Assembly: GCA_023213395.1 (NCBI GenBank) | Contig: CM041465.1 | Coordinates: 156,805,741-156,869,740, forward strand | DNA from: Cycas panzhihuaensis | Taxonomy: Eukaryota > Cycadophyta | Direction: 5' to 3' | Length of the DNA: 64,000 bases | Part shown: positions 11,203-22,573 of the stretch, piece after piece | How the letters are laid out: each line of letters opens with the position of its first letter | Numbering within the stretch: position 1 is the first letter of the stretch | Program-made: the position numbers and the translations under genes | The notes under the pieces: generated by a model | Seen by the model: only the letters and a program-made list of their open reading frames with translations | Database searches by the model: none | What the model was told of the DNA's origin: nothing

Positions 11203-11523
11203 TGTTAGAAAACACCAAATAAATAGATAAGGCACATGAACGTTTATGTACACAAAAGACTTGAACAGAACAAACACATGGGACAAACAAATTTGAGGTG
11301 GGAAACCCTTTCGGGTAAAAATCCACCACAAAAATATATTATCACATTTTGACAAATTTGCATTAATGTTACAATGGACTTTGATCTTTATTTATAGATC
11401 ATAAATGCCTCACATATTTATAATGTATTACATTTGTTAGCCTAATATTACATCAAGAACATTTGCACAATATGGTCACCATGTCTACATTAGTCGGCTA
11501 AGTGATATAATGTCACTCTAACA
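11203..11523 (-). repeat. J: copia-type LTR (5' LTR of a minus-strand element)
   Basis: 321 bp with perfect TGTTAG...CTAACA inverted ends. On the minus strand it carries a TATAAATA box (about 11386-11394) and, downstream, a GGTGGATTTTTACC...GGGTTTCCCACC motif like those common in plant copia LTRs. No matching second LTR and no flanking duplication were found, so the element is truncated or its partner has been lost. Confidence 0.7.
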
Positions 11524-11687
11524 GGTGCAATTCCCTTCTTGGTAATGAAATAAGTTTTGCCTCAACTTCTTGTGTGTTGTGTAAGTAATGTGATTGTTAT
11601 TTTGCCGTGTGTTTCTTGCTTCCATTGAGTTATGTTGGTGGCAAGCAAAAAGCACACATTTTGGCACTGTTGCAGTGGCTTGCATCA
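11524..11687 (+). repeat. Repeat R fragment, copy 1
   Basis: Aligns by eye with 24180-24303 (shared CCCTTCTTGGTAATGAAATAAG, TTTGCCTCAA, CATTGAGTT and a final AGCACA). It looks like the 3' end of an LTR, cut on the left by J and on the right by D. Confidence 0.55.
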
Positions 11688-11880
11688 ATTAAATAGACTC
11701 ACAATTAGAGAAATGGAATGTTTGAATTATGTGAGAGTGAGTCTCTCAATATATATACATCGATAACTAGTAATTGCTTTCTGTCTAAATGACATGTGTT
11801 GGACACCTATCTTTATTACATGAAGAGGGGTTTAATACATGACCCTCAAATATGTCTGGATAAAACATCACATCTTAACA
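11688..11880 (-). repeat. Element D 3' LTR
   Basis: Matches 16543-16732 by eye. The minus strand begins TGTTAAGATG. The outer edge is set by alignment because no clear CA terminus is visible. Confidence 0.75.
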
Positions 11881-11890
11881 CCCTCCCTTA
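11881..11890 (-). other. Element D polypurine tract
   Basis: The minus strand reads TAAGGGAGGG immediately before the 3' LTR. Confidence 0.75.
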
Positions 11891-11929
11891 ATGTTTTATC
11901 TACTTAAACCTAACCTATTTCTAAGAAAT

Positions 11930-13124
11930 TGAAATTTATCTTTATTGAGGAGACACTAACTGCTGACTTGTACTCTGCTTCTGTAGATGACAAGGCACCT
12001 GTTGATTGTCATTTGCTGCTCCATGAGAGTGCTATTGATCCAAGGAAGAAGCAATATCCACTTGTTGATTTTCATTTTTCTTTATCTCCTACCCAATCCA
12101 AATCACAAAATCCAATCAATTTACTTATCTTACTTTTTGGATAAGTGAGTCTTAAGTCAGAAGTTCCTTTTAGATATCTAAGTATCCTTTTTGCAGCTTT
12201 CTAATGTGATAGTTTTGAATCTTGCATATATCTTGAAACTAGTTCAACAGAGTAAGAGATATCAGGTCTGGTTGTAGTGAGATATATCAAACTCTCAATT
12301 AATTGTCTATACAAACTTGCATCAATTAAAGTTTCTTCTATTGATGGAGTCAGATCACAGTCAATTTTCATGGGAGTTGTACAATTATTGCATTCTTCCA
12401 TTTTGAATTTTGCTAACAAATTCTTGATGTATTTATTTTGAGACAGTGATTGAATCTTCTTTCTAATTGACTTCTATACCTAGATAGTAATTTAGAAGTC
12501 CTAAATTAGTTATTTCAAAGCCTTTTTCCAATTGTGCTTTTATGTCTGCTATGGATTCTATGTTGCTCCCTGTGAGAATCATATCATCTACATAGACCAC
12601 AATTATTGTGATTAATCCTTCATTTTTCTTTACATACAGGCTGAAATCTAAGTCACAACTATGAAATCCATTCTGAGTGAGATATTTATCTAGTTTGCTG
12701 TACCAAGCCCTTGGAGCTTGTTTTAGTCCATATAATGTCATTTTTAACCTGCATGCAAGATTTTCCTAACCACTTTGGACATATCCTTCTGGTTGTTTCA
12801 ATAGACCTCTTCTTCGAGATCCCCATTGAAAAAGGCACTTTTTATGTCCAATTGGTAGATTTTCCAATTGTGTTGTGTAGCTAATGCTATTACTATTCTT
12901 ACTGTATCCAATTTTGTTCCTGGTAAAAAGGTTTCCTCATAATCTATTCCGGTTGTCTGAGCGTAACCCTTAGCTACCAATCTAACTTTATGTTTTTCTA
13001 TTCCACCATTAGAATTTTCCTTTATCTCACAAACCCATTTGCAATTGACAATAGGTTTACCTACGGGTGGTTCAACTACCTCTCGTGTCTTGTTTTTAGA
13101 AATTGATTCCATTTTCGTGTCCAT
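11930..13124 (-). pseudogene. Element D reverse transcriptase-RNase H, broken
   Basis: Starts near 13124 with the copia RT opening (N-K-T-x-E-V-V-E-P-P, then C-K-W-V). Y-Q-L-D-I-K-S-A-F-F (motif A Asp) and [10 protein letters not shown] follow, then the catalytic Y-V-D-D at 12583-12594. T-R-P-D-I-S-Y-S-V appears near 12280, and a D-L-D-W-V-G-D RNase H motif near 12090. Frame changes occur near 12795, 12745 and 12460, and further stops occur in RNase H. The enzyme would make cDNA in the particle; this copy is dead. Confidence 0.85.
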
Positions 13125-13166
13125 TGCAGCTTGCCATTCTGCATGTTGTCTTATTTCTTCATACGA

Positions 13167-14600
13167 TTATGGCTCTACGGACTTGAATAGAGCTTGATGT
13201 TTCAATCTCCTCCTTCTGTGAGTGAACACATCTCCTTTGCCTTCCTCAATGGTTTTGAGATACCATTTTGGTATCTTTTTGGAAGTTATTTCCTTTTCTT
13301 CATCTTCTTCAGGACTTGAATCTCTGAGAAGTGAGGGTGCCCTCTCTGATTGTTTTGCTTCATCTGTTTCTATATCTTCTGATGTGACTCCTAATATTTC
13401 TTTAGGTGGAGGCTCTTCTATGGAGGTCTTCTTTGTGGGCTCTTTGATTTCCTGATATGATGATGAGCTTCCTACAATGTCTTTTTCATTGAATATAACA
13501 TCTCTACTCACATAGACCTTATTGGTTTTTGGGTCTATACACCTATAGGCTTTAGAATGCTTGCTTTAACCTGTCATTATGCATTCTACACTTTTACAAT
13601 CAATCTTAGACCTCCTTTTGTTTGGAATATGTACAAATGCTTGACATCCAAAAAATTTCGAGTTACTTACATCTAGCTTGTATTTGGTCCAAGCTTCTTC
13701 TGGCATTATTGAGCCTAAGGCTTGTGTTGGACTCCAATTTATGAGGTAACTAGCTATGTTTACTGCTTCAATCCAATAGGTCTTCAAGATTTTCCTATCT
13801 TGAATCATGATTCAAGCCATTTCCATGATTGTTCTATTCATTTGCTCAGCCACTTCATTAGACTAAGATGTATATCGAGTTGTAATCTGTTGGCATATCC
13901 CATGAGTTCTGCAAAAATTTTGAAACTCTTTTGAGACATATTCACCTCCATCTAATATGATACATTTTATTTTGTTTCCACATTTTGGCTCAAATTCTGC
14001 CTTAAATTCTTTGAATTTTTCAAAAACTCTAGATTTACTATAGAGGAAGTAAATCCAAACTCTCATGGAGAAATCATCAATGAATGTAAGGAAATAGCTG
14101 GCACCATTTATTGAACATGGAGTGATAGGTCCACATAAATCAATGTGCACCAATTCTAGTTTGCTTTTAGCTTGCCATTCACTTTTCTGGAAGGGGAAGT
14201 GATGTTTACCAAACAAACAACTTTTAGAAATAAGAGGATGAAATGCAACATCAGGAAGTCCATCTACCATTCTTAAGTTTCTCAACAACTTTAATCTATC
14301 ACAAAAAATATGCCCATACTTCAAATGCAAGAGTTTATTATTATCAACATTTACATTAGCATATGCTTTTGCATCATTGATTGCAATAGCAGGACTAGAA
14401 AATAGTCTATATAGATCATTGCTTTCTATTCCCTTATCAATTACAGTGCCTTTATTTTTCATATCTAAAATGTAATAAAAACCTTCTTCATCAAGAATGG
14501 TTCTCAGCTTTTCCTTTCTGAGCTGTGAAACAAATAGAAGATTCTTTTTCAACCCAGGTATAAAGAGTACATTGCCAATTTTTGGAATAGTTCCTATCAT
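13167..14600 (-). pseudogene. Element D integrase, broken
   Basis: A 245-codon frame (14600-13863) has the pre-integrase region (K-Y-G-H...L-R-M-V-D-G-L-P), zinc-binding residues and the core start H-I-D-L-C-G-P-I-T. The second Asp sits in L-D-G-G-E-Y rather than the usual S-D-R/N-G-G-E-Y. A TAG at ~13862 and further stops precede the catalytic-Glu region. The core resumes at 13808-13566 (W-x-E-A-V-N...Y-L-I-N). A Ser/Glu-rich spacer at 13511-13167 leads to RT. Confidence 0.8.
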
Positions 14601-15087
14601 TTCAACAGCTATGGTTCCAATCCCTTTGATCTTGAGAGGATATTTATCTTCTAACTCTACTGATTTGTTAGAAGAATAGGGTTTGGTGATTCAAACCAAT
14701 CTTTATGACCTATCATATACTTGGAAGCTCTTGAGTCAATGTACCAGACCTCTTCATCTCCAAGGCTTGTAGTGAGTGCAACTATGAATGTTGTTTCTTT
14801 CTCATCCTCATCCAAGCTGGTTTGTTCCTTGATATAATTACTAGCAAGTCTTTTCCTCTTTGTATCGTAGGTCTCCTCTGTGAACATTAATAAGGAAAGT
14901 GTCCAATCTATCCACAATGATAGCAGACATCGAGGGCTCTATAGTTGCTTGAAAAGTGGCATGGTTTTCCATAATTAAAGCATACTCTAGCATCTCTAGG
15001 AGGAATCAATCGTCTTCTGCCTCTGTTTTCCTACCACTTGCCTTTGGACTAACTTCTGGTGTTTGGTGTTCTACTGCGGCCTCTTGT
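14601..15087 (-). pseudogene. Element D nucleocapsid-protease region, broken
   Basis: Zinc knuckles near 14930-14990 are degenerate, with a Cys changed to Tyr and stops nearby. The protease core at 14760-14720 reads W-Y-I-D-S-R-A-S, where functional copies have D-S-G-A-S. That Gly-to-Arg change would abolish activity. Frames change at ~14920 and ~14650. Confidence 0.7.
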
Positions 15088-15737
15088 CTATTCTAATCCT
15101 CTAGGAGCCAAACTGAGCTTGGATAAGAACACATCCTCGATCTCAGTTTCTTCCTCATAGCACATGTTTCTTTGTTCTTGTCTAAGAAGAAGCCCTGTCA
15201 AAGTATCAAGTGACATTGAGACAATTTGATCATTGTTTGTTATTGTGTTCACCATGTTGTCAAATGATTTTGGAAGTTTATTTACAATTAATTCAATGAG
15301 TTTTTGTTCCAGCAAATTTGCACCAACATTTAGCAAACCATTTCTGATTGAAGCTACTTTGTGAAGAAATTCTAAAATACTCTCATTCTCCTTCATATGT
15401 ACTTTAAACAATTCTTCCTTAAGAGCCACAATCCTAGAATGACTTTTTTACCATATAAATTTGCAAACACTTTCCAAATTTCAGTAGAGGAATTTAATCT
15501 TTCAACATACACAAGAAGAGGATCAGAGATGGACAGTTTTAGAGTTATCCCTCTTGTATTGTCTCTTTCATCCCAACTGGGCTAAGCAGTAGCATCACTA
15601 AGTCTTTTTTCTACTTTTGTAGCTATGTTCCAAGCGTTTTTAGCTGTTAACTGAGTCTCAATCTTAATTTTTCACACAAAATAATTTCTTTAAGTCAGCT
15701 TATCTTGATCATTTAATGCCAAAATGAAAGAAGCCAT
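15088..15737 (-). pseudogene. Element D gag, broken
   Basis: The likely start is ATG at 15737 (M-A-S-F-I-L-A-L-N-D-Q-D-K-L), the usual copia Gag opening, with stops shortly after. The 3' part stays open over 15429-15088 (113 codons: A-L-K-E-E-L-F, L-P-K-S-F-D-N-M-V-N-T-I). This matches the Gag of copias G, H and I. Gag forms the particle. Confidence 0.75.
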
Positions 15738-16397
15738 ATTTAGTGACGTTACAGAGATGTCAAATAGCTTTTTGAAACTTGGAGCAGTATAGCCATACAA
15801 TTGTATGGAATTCCATACAAAATTATAGGCGTACGGATTGCAAAAAAAAATGTCTCAAAATGTAGATCTTGACAAGAGGATTTCAAGCACGTAATTACTT
15901 CTAGGAGATTTTTTTGAGTTTGATCACAAACAGGCCTGAAAACGCAAAATGGTTAGTTAGGAATTTTAAGAAAAATGCTCATAAAATGATAAATCTCCAA
16001 TCAAATGCCTCGATCTTGGACTCAAAAGAAGTGTACTGAAGAAACAAAGAGATTACAACTGGTTTTACTTGGGTTGATGAAGAAATTTGGAAAAAAAAAA
16101 TTAGAGGAGCCTCCAAACCCGCACGAGTAGAAAAATAGCTGAAGGTGCTTGAAAACAAATTCTAATGACTTCGATGTAGTTGAGAAAAGTGACAGCCTCG
16201 TCAAGAGCTATCTCTTGGTGAAATTTGGTGTGATTCTGAGCACTTTGATTTCTTTCCATCCATACATGTTTGTATAGGTTCGTACACATGTCACTATTAT
16301 GTACTTCTTTTGTTTCTTGCATTGTTTTTTACAATAAAATGTCTTTATCAAATTTTCAACAAATTCCTCAGTTATCTCTATCCTTCTTTGACAACAA
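15738..16397 (-). other. Element D leader
   Basis: Non-coding region between PBS and gag on the minus strand. It contains the palindrome listed at 15793-15808 and an A/T-rich block near 15840-15930. No conserved frame is seen. Confidence 0.5.
15793..15808. promoter_or_regulatory. Perfect 16-bp palindrome in D leader
   Basis: CCATACAATTGTATGG is self-complementary and lies about 55 bases before the gag ATG. Element I has CCGTACAATTGTACGG at 36512-36527. The two differ only by CpG to CpA/TpG changes. A role in RNA dimerisation or protein binding is inference. Confidence 0.5.
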
Positions 16398-16603
16398 ACC
16401 TCCTCCCAAACAGGTGATTTGCCTTGCTCTAATACCAAGTTAAACAAACTTATAATTAGAGAAATGGAATGCTTGAATTATGTGAGAGTGAGTCTCTCAA
16501 ACCTCCTCTTAGACATGCGATCTGCCTTGCTCTAATACTAAGTTAAACAAACTTATAATTAGAGAAATGGAATGCTTGAATTATGTGAGAGTGAGTCTCT
16601 CAA
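16398..16603. repeat. 103-bp tandem duplication across the D PBS/LTR junction
   Basis: Copy 1 is 16398-16500 and copy 2 is 16501-16603. Each holds leader sequence, a PBS and the first ~65 bases of the LTR (plus-strand order). The PBS copies on the minus strand read TGGTATTAGAGC (16437-16426) and TAGTATTAGAGC (next copy). The duplication places a second LTR end inside the leader. Confidence 0.8.
16426..16437 (-). other. Element D primer-binding site (inner copy)
   Basis: The minus strand reads TGGTATTAGAGC, one change from the initiator Met-tRNA PBS. Confidence 0.75.
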
Positions 16604-16732
16604 TATATATACATCAATAACTTGTAACTGCTTTCTGTCCGAATGACGTGTCGAACACTCGTCTTTATTACATGAAGAGGGGTTTAATATATGACCCTCA
16701 AGTGTGTCTAGATAAAACATTACATCTTAACA
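16543..16732 (-). repeat. Element D 5' LTR
   Basis: About 190 bp related to 11688-11880. The minus-strand start TGTTAAGATG lies at 16732. The inner end is blurred by the tandem duplication. Confidence 0.75.
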
Positions 16733-18511
16733 AAATTCTCGCAAGTGTCTGTGTAAGTATTAAATTTCTTCAGTGTGGCTGGGTAACAACAACAACAGAT
16801 TAAAGACAAGCACTGAGAATAATAAATTGTTATGCAAGAAGATCATTGTTGAATGTGCTAGCCCATGCTTGATTACAACAACAATTCTTAATATTTATAG
16901 AATGCATTTGTTTGGATCTCTATTGATCATAGTGTGCTCTCCACATGTAAACAAATTTGTTCTATACTCAAATGACTTATTGATTTCCTACTTGGCTTTC
17001 GACTGAAGTAGCAGGGCTTCCTTTCCTTGTGATAGTTAAGGGAAAGGCATATAAATGCGTTAAGCATTATTTGATGGACATCGTAAATACCCTACTGGTT
17101 TGAAAAGAATTATTTTTCCAACACTTGAGATTTAGGTTTCACAAGGAAGAATTACTTCCAAGGAAGAGACAAGAAAGCAATATTTGGGAATATCTGGGCA
17201 CTGTCCATAAGTCTTCAACCTAGCCACATTTTGGATGAAAATTTGTATAGAGGACTTGTTGCGAGACTCAAAGCACAAATAATTAAATTGTCAGGCACTG
17301 CATTCTCGAGTGCCCTTGAGGCAATTTGGAAATCAACAATGCACCAAATTGTTGGAATTTTTATCGCCAATTATATGCACTCATTGCAAAATAAGAGTAA
17401 GCACAACAACACCTACATAATCATTTGACAATTTGCAAGAAACATTGCACATTTATTGGAGAGTATCATTATTTTATTATTGCAATCATTGTGTAGTTCA
17501 CCATTGAAAACAATGGAATCGATGGAGAGAATTAGGATGTGAATGCCTTATGGCTCCAATCTTAGCAAACAACAACATTATAGCAACTCTAAGTTTGGTA
17601 ATTGTTTGCTATTATGGTTGACTAATAATTAAAACATCGAACCTTGAAATTGGTCATTGTTGTCACACATATAGATTACCCAACTGCCATTGCATTTACG
17701 CAAACTGATGTCGCCATAATATGCAGATTATTGTCATCCCCTTGTTTCAAAAAAATTTCATTGTTACACATCTCATTGGAAATAATTAATATACAATGTT
17801 TTATTAATTTTCTATTGGTACTTCATTTCATTGTTTCATGGGGAACACCTTGAAGAGGAGTAACCCTTCAAGTTAATTTCAATCACTCTACTTCAAGCAT
17901 TTTGAAATCATTAATCGAATAGTAGACATTGCAACGTAAAAGGTTTCAAGCTTGATTTTTGTACATATGTCTCGTGTTGATAAAAACTTGCCACACATTT
18001 GATAATGATGAGCCAATCTTGGTGCGAGTGACAGAGACGAACAATGAAATATTGACACAAAAGGTTCTTAATGAATGGAGCCAAGAATTCTAGGTGTTGG
18101 GTAATATAATTATTGCATTGATGGCAACCATGTCATGAGCACATTCGTCAACTTCTATGATAACAATAGTAGCCTATGCTACATTATAGCAAAACAAATT
18201 TGCAAATGAACATTGTGTAGAACATAAAAGGGACCTTTCAAATTTTTTTCCATATGCAATTATAAGATGGAGATTCTCTACAAGGTAATGGCAGATATAG
18301 AGCTTTTTAGTGGTTAATATAATAGGTGTTACAATGATCACCGTAGTATTATATACCCTATTATGTTGTAAAAACTTACAATGCCTTATCAACACTGCAT
18401 ACTTGTATTTTTTTCCTTTTCTTTGGGGTATTGTTGGGCACTTAAGCATGATTGGCATGGCTAGTTGAAGAGTGTTGTTCTTCGGTGTAGGCCTAGCTAA
18501 TCATGCACCTA
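16733..18511. other. Gene-free stretch between D and E
   Basis: About 1.8 kb of AT-rich DNA. Short open frames (for example 17231-17428) show no family resemblance. It joins 22712 onward if E is removed. I see nothing definable in it. Confidence 0.4.
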
Positions 18512-18516
18512 AAAAT

Positions 18517-18891
18517 TGTAGGAATGAGTGGATAGGAGCAGGAGACATGTCATAAAGCACATGTGAGAAAACCACAAGAGATGACAATACGACAAACGAC
18601 TCACAACTCTCCAAATCTCATTAAGAAAAGATGAATGATACAATACATATTTATAACTTTACGCTAAGTCTAAACATAGGAGGTGGTTCAACAACTCTAA
18701 CGCTCCCATGAATTTTGGTGTGCTCAAACTACCTCATTAATAGTTGGAGTATCTTTGACTTCTAGAAACATTGACTAGGTATATTCTCTCACTAGAATAT
18801 TCTCATCAAGAATATTCTATGTGAGCAATTATTCTAATGAAATGAAATGAACTTAAATGAACATGTAATGGGAATATACATTATTCCAACA
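18517..18891 (-). repeat. Element E 3' LTR
   Basis: Same length as 22332-22706 and nearly identical to it. It includes the HSE-like cluster at 18759-18818. Confidence 0.9.
18759..18818. promoter_or_regulatory. HSE-like array, E 3' LTR copy
   Basis: cTTCt-aGAAa at 18759-18768. Then two GAATATTC palindromes at 18795-18802 and 18810-18817, spaced so that all GAA/TTC modules of the pair fall in a 5-bp register with one non-matching module between. This is the layout of a gapped heat-shock element. Confidence 0.45.
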
Positions 18892-20220
18892 TCCTTCCAT
18901 AATGTTAAGTTCATTTCCTAACATAAACATCAGTGTCCTAAGTCTCTGAAAATTTCTCACAACCTAAAGTCTAAGTGAGAATATCACAACTTGAGGGACA
19001 ATACATCAACTCAACTATGCCATGCTCCATATGTTATCGAACAGAATGACAGTCTTCTTCCACAAGCTTGAATCTTTCATGGAAACCCAATTCTTCAAAA
19101 GTTAGAAAGCATCTTGTTGTAGTAGAACAACTGAACAAGTCACATATGGTTAAAGTCCATTAAGCCCAAAATGGCTTCTCGGATGCTGTAACTGCTACTT
19201 TGCATACTGCCTTGGTGGAATAAGCTATCCACATGAAGCAATCAACCAGAATTAGGTGCCAATGCACATCCTGTCGTTGATTCGACCTTAACTGCTACAA
19301 GAGATCAACCAGAACTAAGTGGTCAATGCACATCCTGTCGTTGAATAAGATCAACCAGAACTAAGTGTCATCCACATCCTATTGTTGAATTGCCTTTGTA
19401 GTTGCATGTACAAAGCTCCCAAAAAGGATTTCATCATCCTCATGCAGTACATGCTAGTTGTGATCATCAATGCGTGAACATCACGCTCATTGTCCTGCTT
19501 CTCCAAATGTCATAATCCTGGCATACAATATCGTGCTTGATTCTATGCACTATTGTCATTGCCATGTCATTGTTGCTTCATAGAATTGTTAGGTGTTTTC
19601 ATTAACGCCACAACGCTGCAACTATCATCACCATGACACAATAAGCTGCAGTAGTAAGCTACCCAACTCAAAAATAAAAGAGGTTAAGGTAGTCTACAAA
19701 GGTATGATAAGTCTCATGCAGGTTGATAAGAGTGATGTACTCCACAATTTAGCAACATAAATCACTCTTCTCCTTCAGTTTTTGCATATGAAGACAGATA
19801 GAGACTAGACATTTTTCATGAATAGAGCATATTTCTAAGCTACAAGACTATAATAAATCCATGAGAGTCTTCATGCATCATATGCAAGTAATTAAAGATG
19901 AGCAACCAACTCATCAATCACTAGCAAATTAATGAATGCTAGTGTTCCAAGTTCCTATTTTGTCATGTCAAACTATGTCATGCCATGTTGCCTTTAATTG
20001 GATCCAATTGGGCTTTTTGTCTTCTCCTTTAGCAACTCCCATAGGTCTTTGTAAAATTGGAAAGTGTTACATTACATAGAACTTATATCTTGCCTTAATG
20101 AATCTGGCAAACTATAACCAGCAATTCACAGACATTTTATGAAGTCTGTAATTAAGAAAAATAAGAAGAAGTGTAGTTCAAACCACCACAAGTGTGAGTG
20201 TCAGTCATCACTCAATGACC
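18892..20220 (-). other. Element E interior, non-coding part
   Basis: No frame of note. A short direct repeat built on GATCAACCAGAA(C/T)TA recurs three times at 19235-19370, each time followed by CACATCCT(G/A). Confidence 0.45.
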
Positions 20221-21080
20221 GCAAGGTGGATTACACTTTAAAAGAGTACAAAAGTTTAAAAAAACTTTTTAAATACACCATTAAAAGATGATGAAGTACA
20301 TTAAAAGATCCTCTTAAAGTTCTCTAAAAAGAGGACTAAGTACATTAAAACTCCCCTTTAAAACTACTCTCAAAGTACATTGAAAAATCCTCCTTAAAAT
20401 TGAGTCAAAGATATACTCTAATGAGGATTAGGTATATGAGAAACAATCCTTTGAAGTACTCCTTAAATGAAGCCAAAAATGCCCTTGAAAGAAGACAAAA
20501 TAAAGCTTGATGTCTTCATAAGGTATCACACCATTTTATGTATCACCAAATGTGCTCTTTTATGCCATCAAAAACATATCATTTAAAGAGGATAAATTAC
20601 ATTAAAATCCTCTTAAAATACTTGCCAAAAGTACTCTTATGTGCACCAAAAATGTACCTTTAAGAAGATGATCAAATGTATTTAAAATCCTCTTAAAGTA
20701 CTATTTTATGCTGCCAAGAAATACTTAAAAATGAACAAAATACTTAACAAAATCCTCTTAAAGTATTCATCAAATGAAGCCTTCAAAGCTTACCCTTTAA
20801 AAGAGGGAAATCCTCTTAAAATAACCCCTTTTGTCGCCAAAATTATATTTTAAAAGATGATAAGAAATCCTAAGTATCATTTAAAATAGAGCCCAATAGT
20901 GCCTTTTTATGTTGCCAAAAAGCACTATTTAAAAGAGGATAAGTTATATCAGAATAATCCTCTTGAGATATTTGTTATGCCATCCAAAAGATACTTTTAA
21001 AAAGAGGCCAAAATACTTAAGAATCCTCTTAAAGTATCCTTACATCGTCGAAAAATATATCCTTTAAGTGAAACCAAAAA
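20221..21080. repeat. Degenerate repeat block inside E
   Basis: About 860 bp in which TTTAAAAGAGGA-like and complementary TCCTCTTAAA-like motifs alternate many times, with AAAGTAC(T/A) and a (T)GCC(A)(C/T)CAAAAA(T/G) motif between them. The unit is roughly 50-75 bp and poorly conserved. Because the two motifs are complementary, a transcript could fold into many short hairpins. Confidence 0.6.
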
Positions 21081-21318
21081 GAAATACATTTAATGACAAT
21101 TAATATGATATCAATAACAAATTAATCCTCCAATAATATTTCTCAAAAAAAAGTGAATAAATATCTCTTAAAACATAAGAGATAATTCAAAAATCAACTA
21201 TGTGAAATAATATTCTATCAAAGGTGATTAAAGGTCCTCTAAATATGTTTAAAATTTATTAAACTTAAACATTAGAAAGAAACCCTTTATCACAACAAGA
21301 ATATTCTTATGTATATGT

Positions 21319-21822
21319 TTATGTTAATAAACTAAAGTGATAACATAGCATATATCGATCAAGTTTATCGATGGACTCTTCTGGCAACTCACATATCATT
21401 CCGGCGACGACTTCCTTCTGACAACTGGCATTTGGAGGCAGTGACAATGCGGCAATGAGCCAAATGACAGTTGGCAACACCCCTTCGTATCGCAACTCTG
21501 TGAGTAGCGAGCAGTCAATAGGCGACTGAGAGTGATGATTCATAACAGATGTGGCTCCAACAAAGTGGTGGCTAAAGTCAATGCAACCAGCGGCTGGCAG
21601 CTCAACGTGAAGTGGCGATGGCTGTGAGGACTGGTGACTGCGATGGTAGCTCAACGGCGCAAGGACAACCGGTGGCACTCCATCTATACTAATGGCTACA
21701 GCAAGCAACTTGCCTTTGACGAGATCTCCATAGTGGCGGTAATCTGGAGACCTGACGACATCTTCAAATGGTAACTGGCAGTGAGTAACAACGGCCCAAA
21801 GAGTGGTAGGAGCAACTACCAT
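21319..21822 (-). CDS. Element E: unknown 167-codon ORF
   Basis: The longest frame in E lies in sense with the element, about 500 bases after the PBS, in the slot of gag. It starts at ATG 21822; the same frame is open to 21888 without an ATG. The product has hydrophobic stretches and many Ser, His and Pro residues but no zinc knuckle, capsid motif or known domain. The local sequence is clearly richer in G and C than its AT-rich neighbours, which could mean a captured host fragment. A chance ORF is equally possible. Confidence 0.3.
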   Translation of the reverse strand: MVVAPTTLWAVVTHCQLPFEDVVRSPDYRHYGDLVKGKLLAVAISIDGVPPVVLAPLSYHRSHQSSQPSPLHVELPAAGCIDFSHHFVGATSVMNHHSQSPIDCSLLTELRYEGVLPTVIWLIAALSLPPNASCQKEVVAGMICELPEESIDKLDRYMLCYHFSLLT

Positions 21823-22319
21823 ACCAATTTGAAGTTTTGTGGACAGACGTGCAAAGGACTGCGCACATAGAGGGCGACACACCAACAAGCAGGTAGTGGT
21901 AGCTCCTTAAATTGTGACTCCACATGAGAATAGACAAAGGATCTATGACAGGGTTCTCTCAGGGATAGCAACAAGGAGCACACAGTTCAATAATCCCTTA
22001 TTTTATTTCATGCAATGGTAGTAATAGGTATTTCCTCCACAGCCATAAATCCACACAAGAAACCTCTCACACCCTCACAGTTATATTAAAAGGAGGGCAA
22101 GCTCTTCAAGTCTGAATCAGTCACTTGATTATTTCACACAACCAACTTCTCTAAATCTCAGTTAGCATATATACTGAGTTTGGCAGTCATAGAATTCTGA
22201 TAATGGAGAGCAACTTTGTAGCATATTATCCCACAGAATTCACATATTGATTGATGTAAGAAGAGGGTTGTTTAGGACAGAACTTAACACATGGCAGAAC
22301 ACAAGTGTCAAGAACCTAA

Positions 22320-22331
22320 GCTCTGATCCCA
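22320..22331 (-). other. Element E primer-binding site
   Basis: The minus strand reads TGGGATCAGAGC, abutting the LTR. It differs from the initiator Met-tRNA PBS at one base. Confidence 0.8.
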
Positions 22332-22462
22332 TGTAGGAATGAGTGGATAGGAGTAGGAGACATGTCATAAAGCACATGTAAGAAAACTACAAGAGACGAC
22401 AATACGACAAATGACTCACAACTCTCCAAATCTCATTAGGAAAAGATTAATGATACAATACA

Positions 22463-22470
22463 TATTTATA
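22463..22470 (-). promoter_or_regulatory. Element E TATA box
   Basis: TATAAATA on the minus strand inside the 5' LTR, placed to start transcription toward the PBS. Confidence 0.55.
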
Positions 22471-22573
22471 ACTTTACACTAAGTCTAAACATAGGAGGTG
22501 GTTCGACAACTCTAACGCTCCCATGAATTTTGGTGTGCTCAAACTACCTCATTAATAGTTGGAGTATCTTTGA

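Larger units (their letters stand above)
11688..16732 (-). mobile_element. Element D: Ty1/copia retrotransposon, degenerate
   Basis: On the minus strand the order is 5' LTR, PBS, leader, gag, zinc knuckles, protease, integrase, RT, RNase H, polypurine tract, 3' LTR: the copia order with integrase before RT. The LTRs (16543-16732 and 11688-11880, about 190 bp) are clearly related. Every domain is interrupted by stops or frameshifts. I could not find a perfect flanking duplication. D, H and I share an LTR start close to TGTTAAGATGTAATGTTT, so they belong to one short-LTR copia group. Confidence 0.85.

Noticed and set aside
11203-11523. J as a solo LTR
   Set aside because: Flanking pentamers (TACCA and GGTGC) do not match, and a PBS-like sequence abuts it, so it is more likely the 5' LTR of a truncated element.
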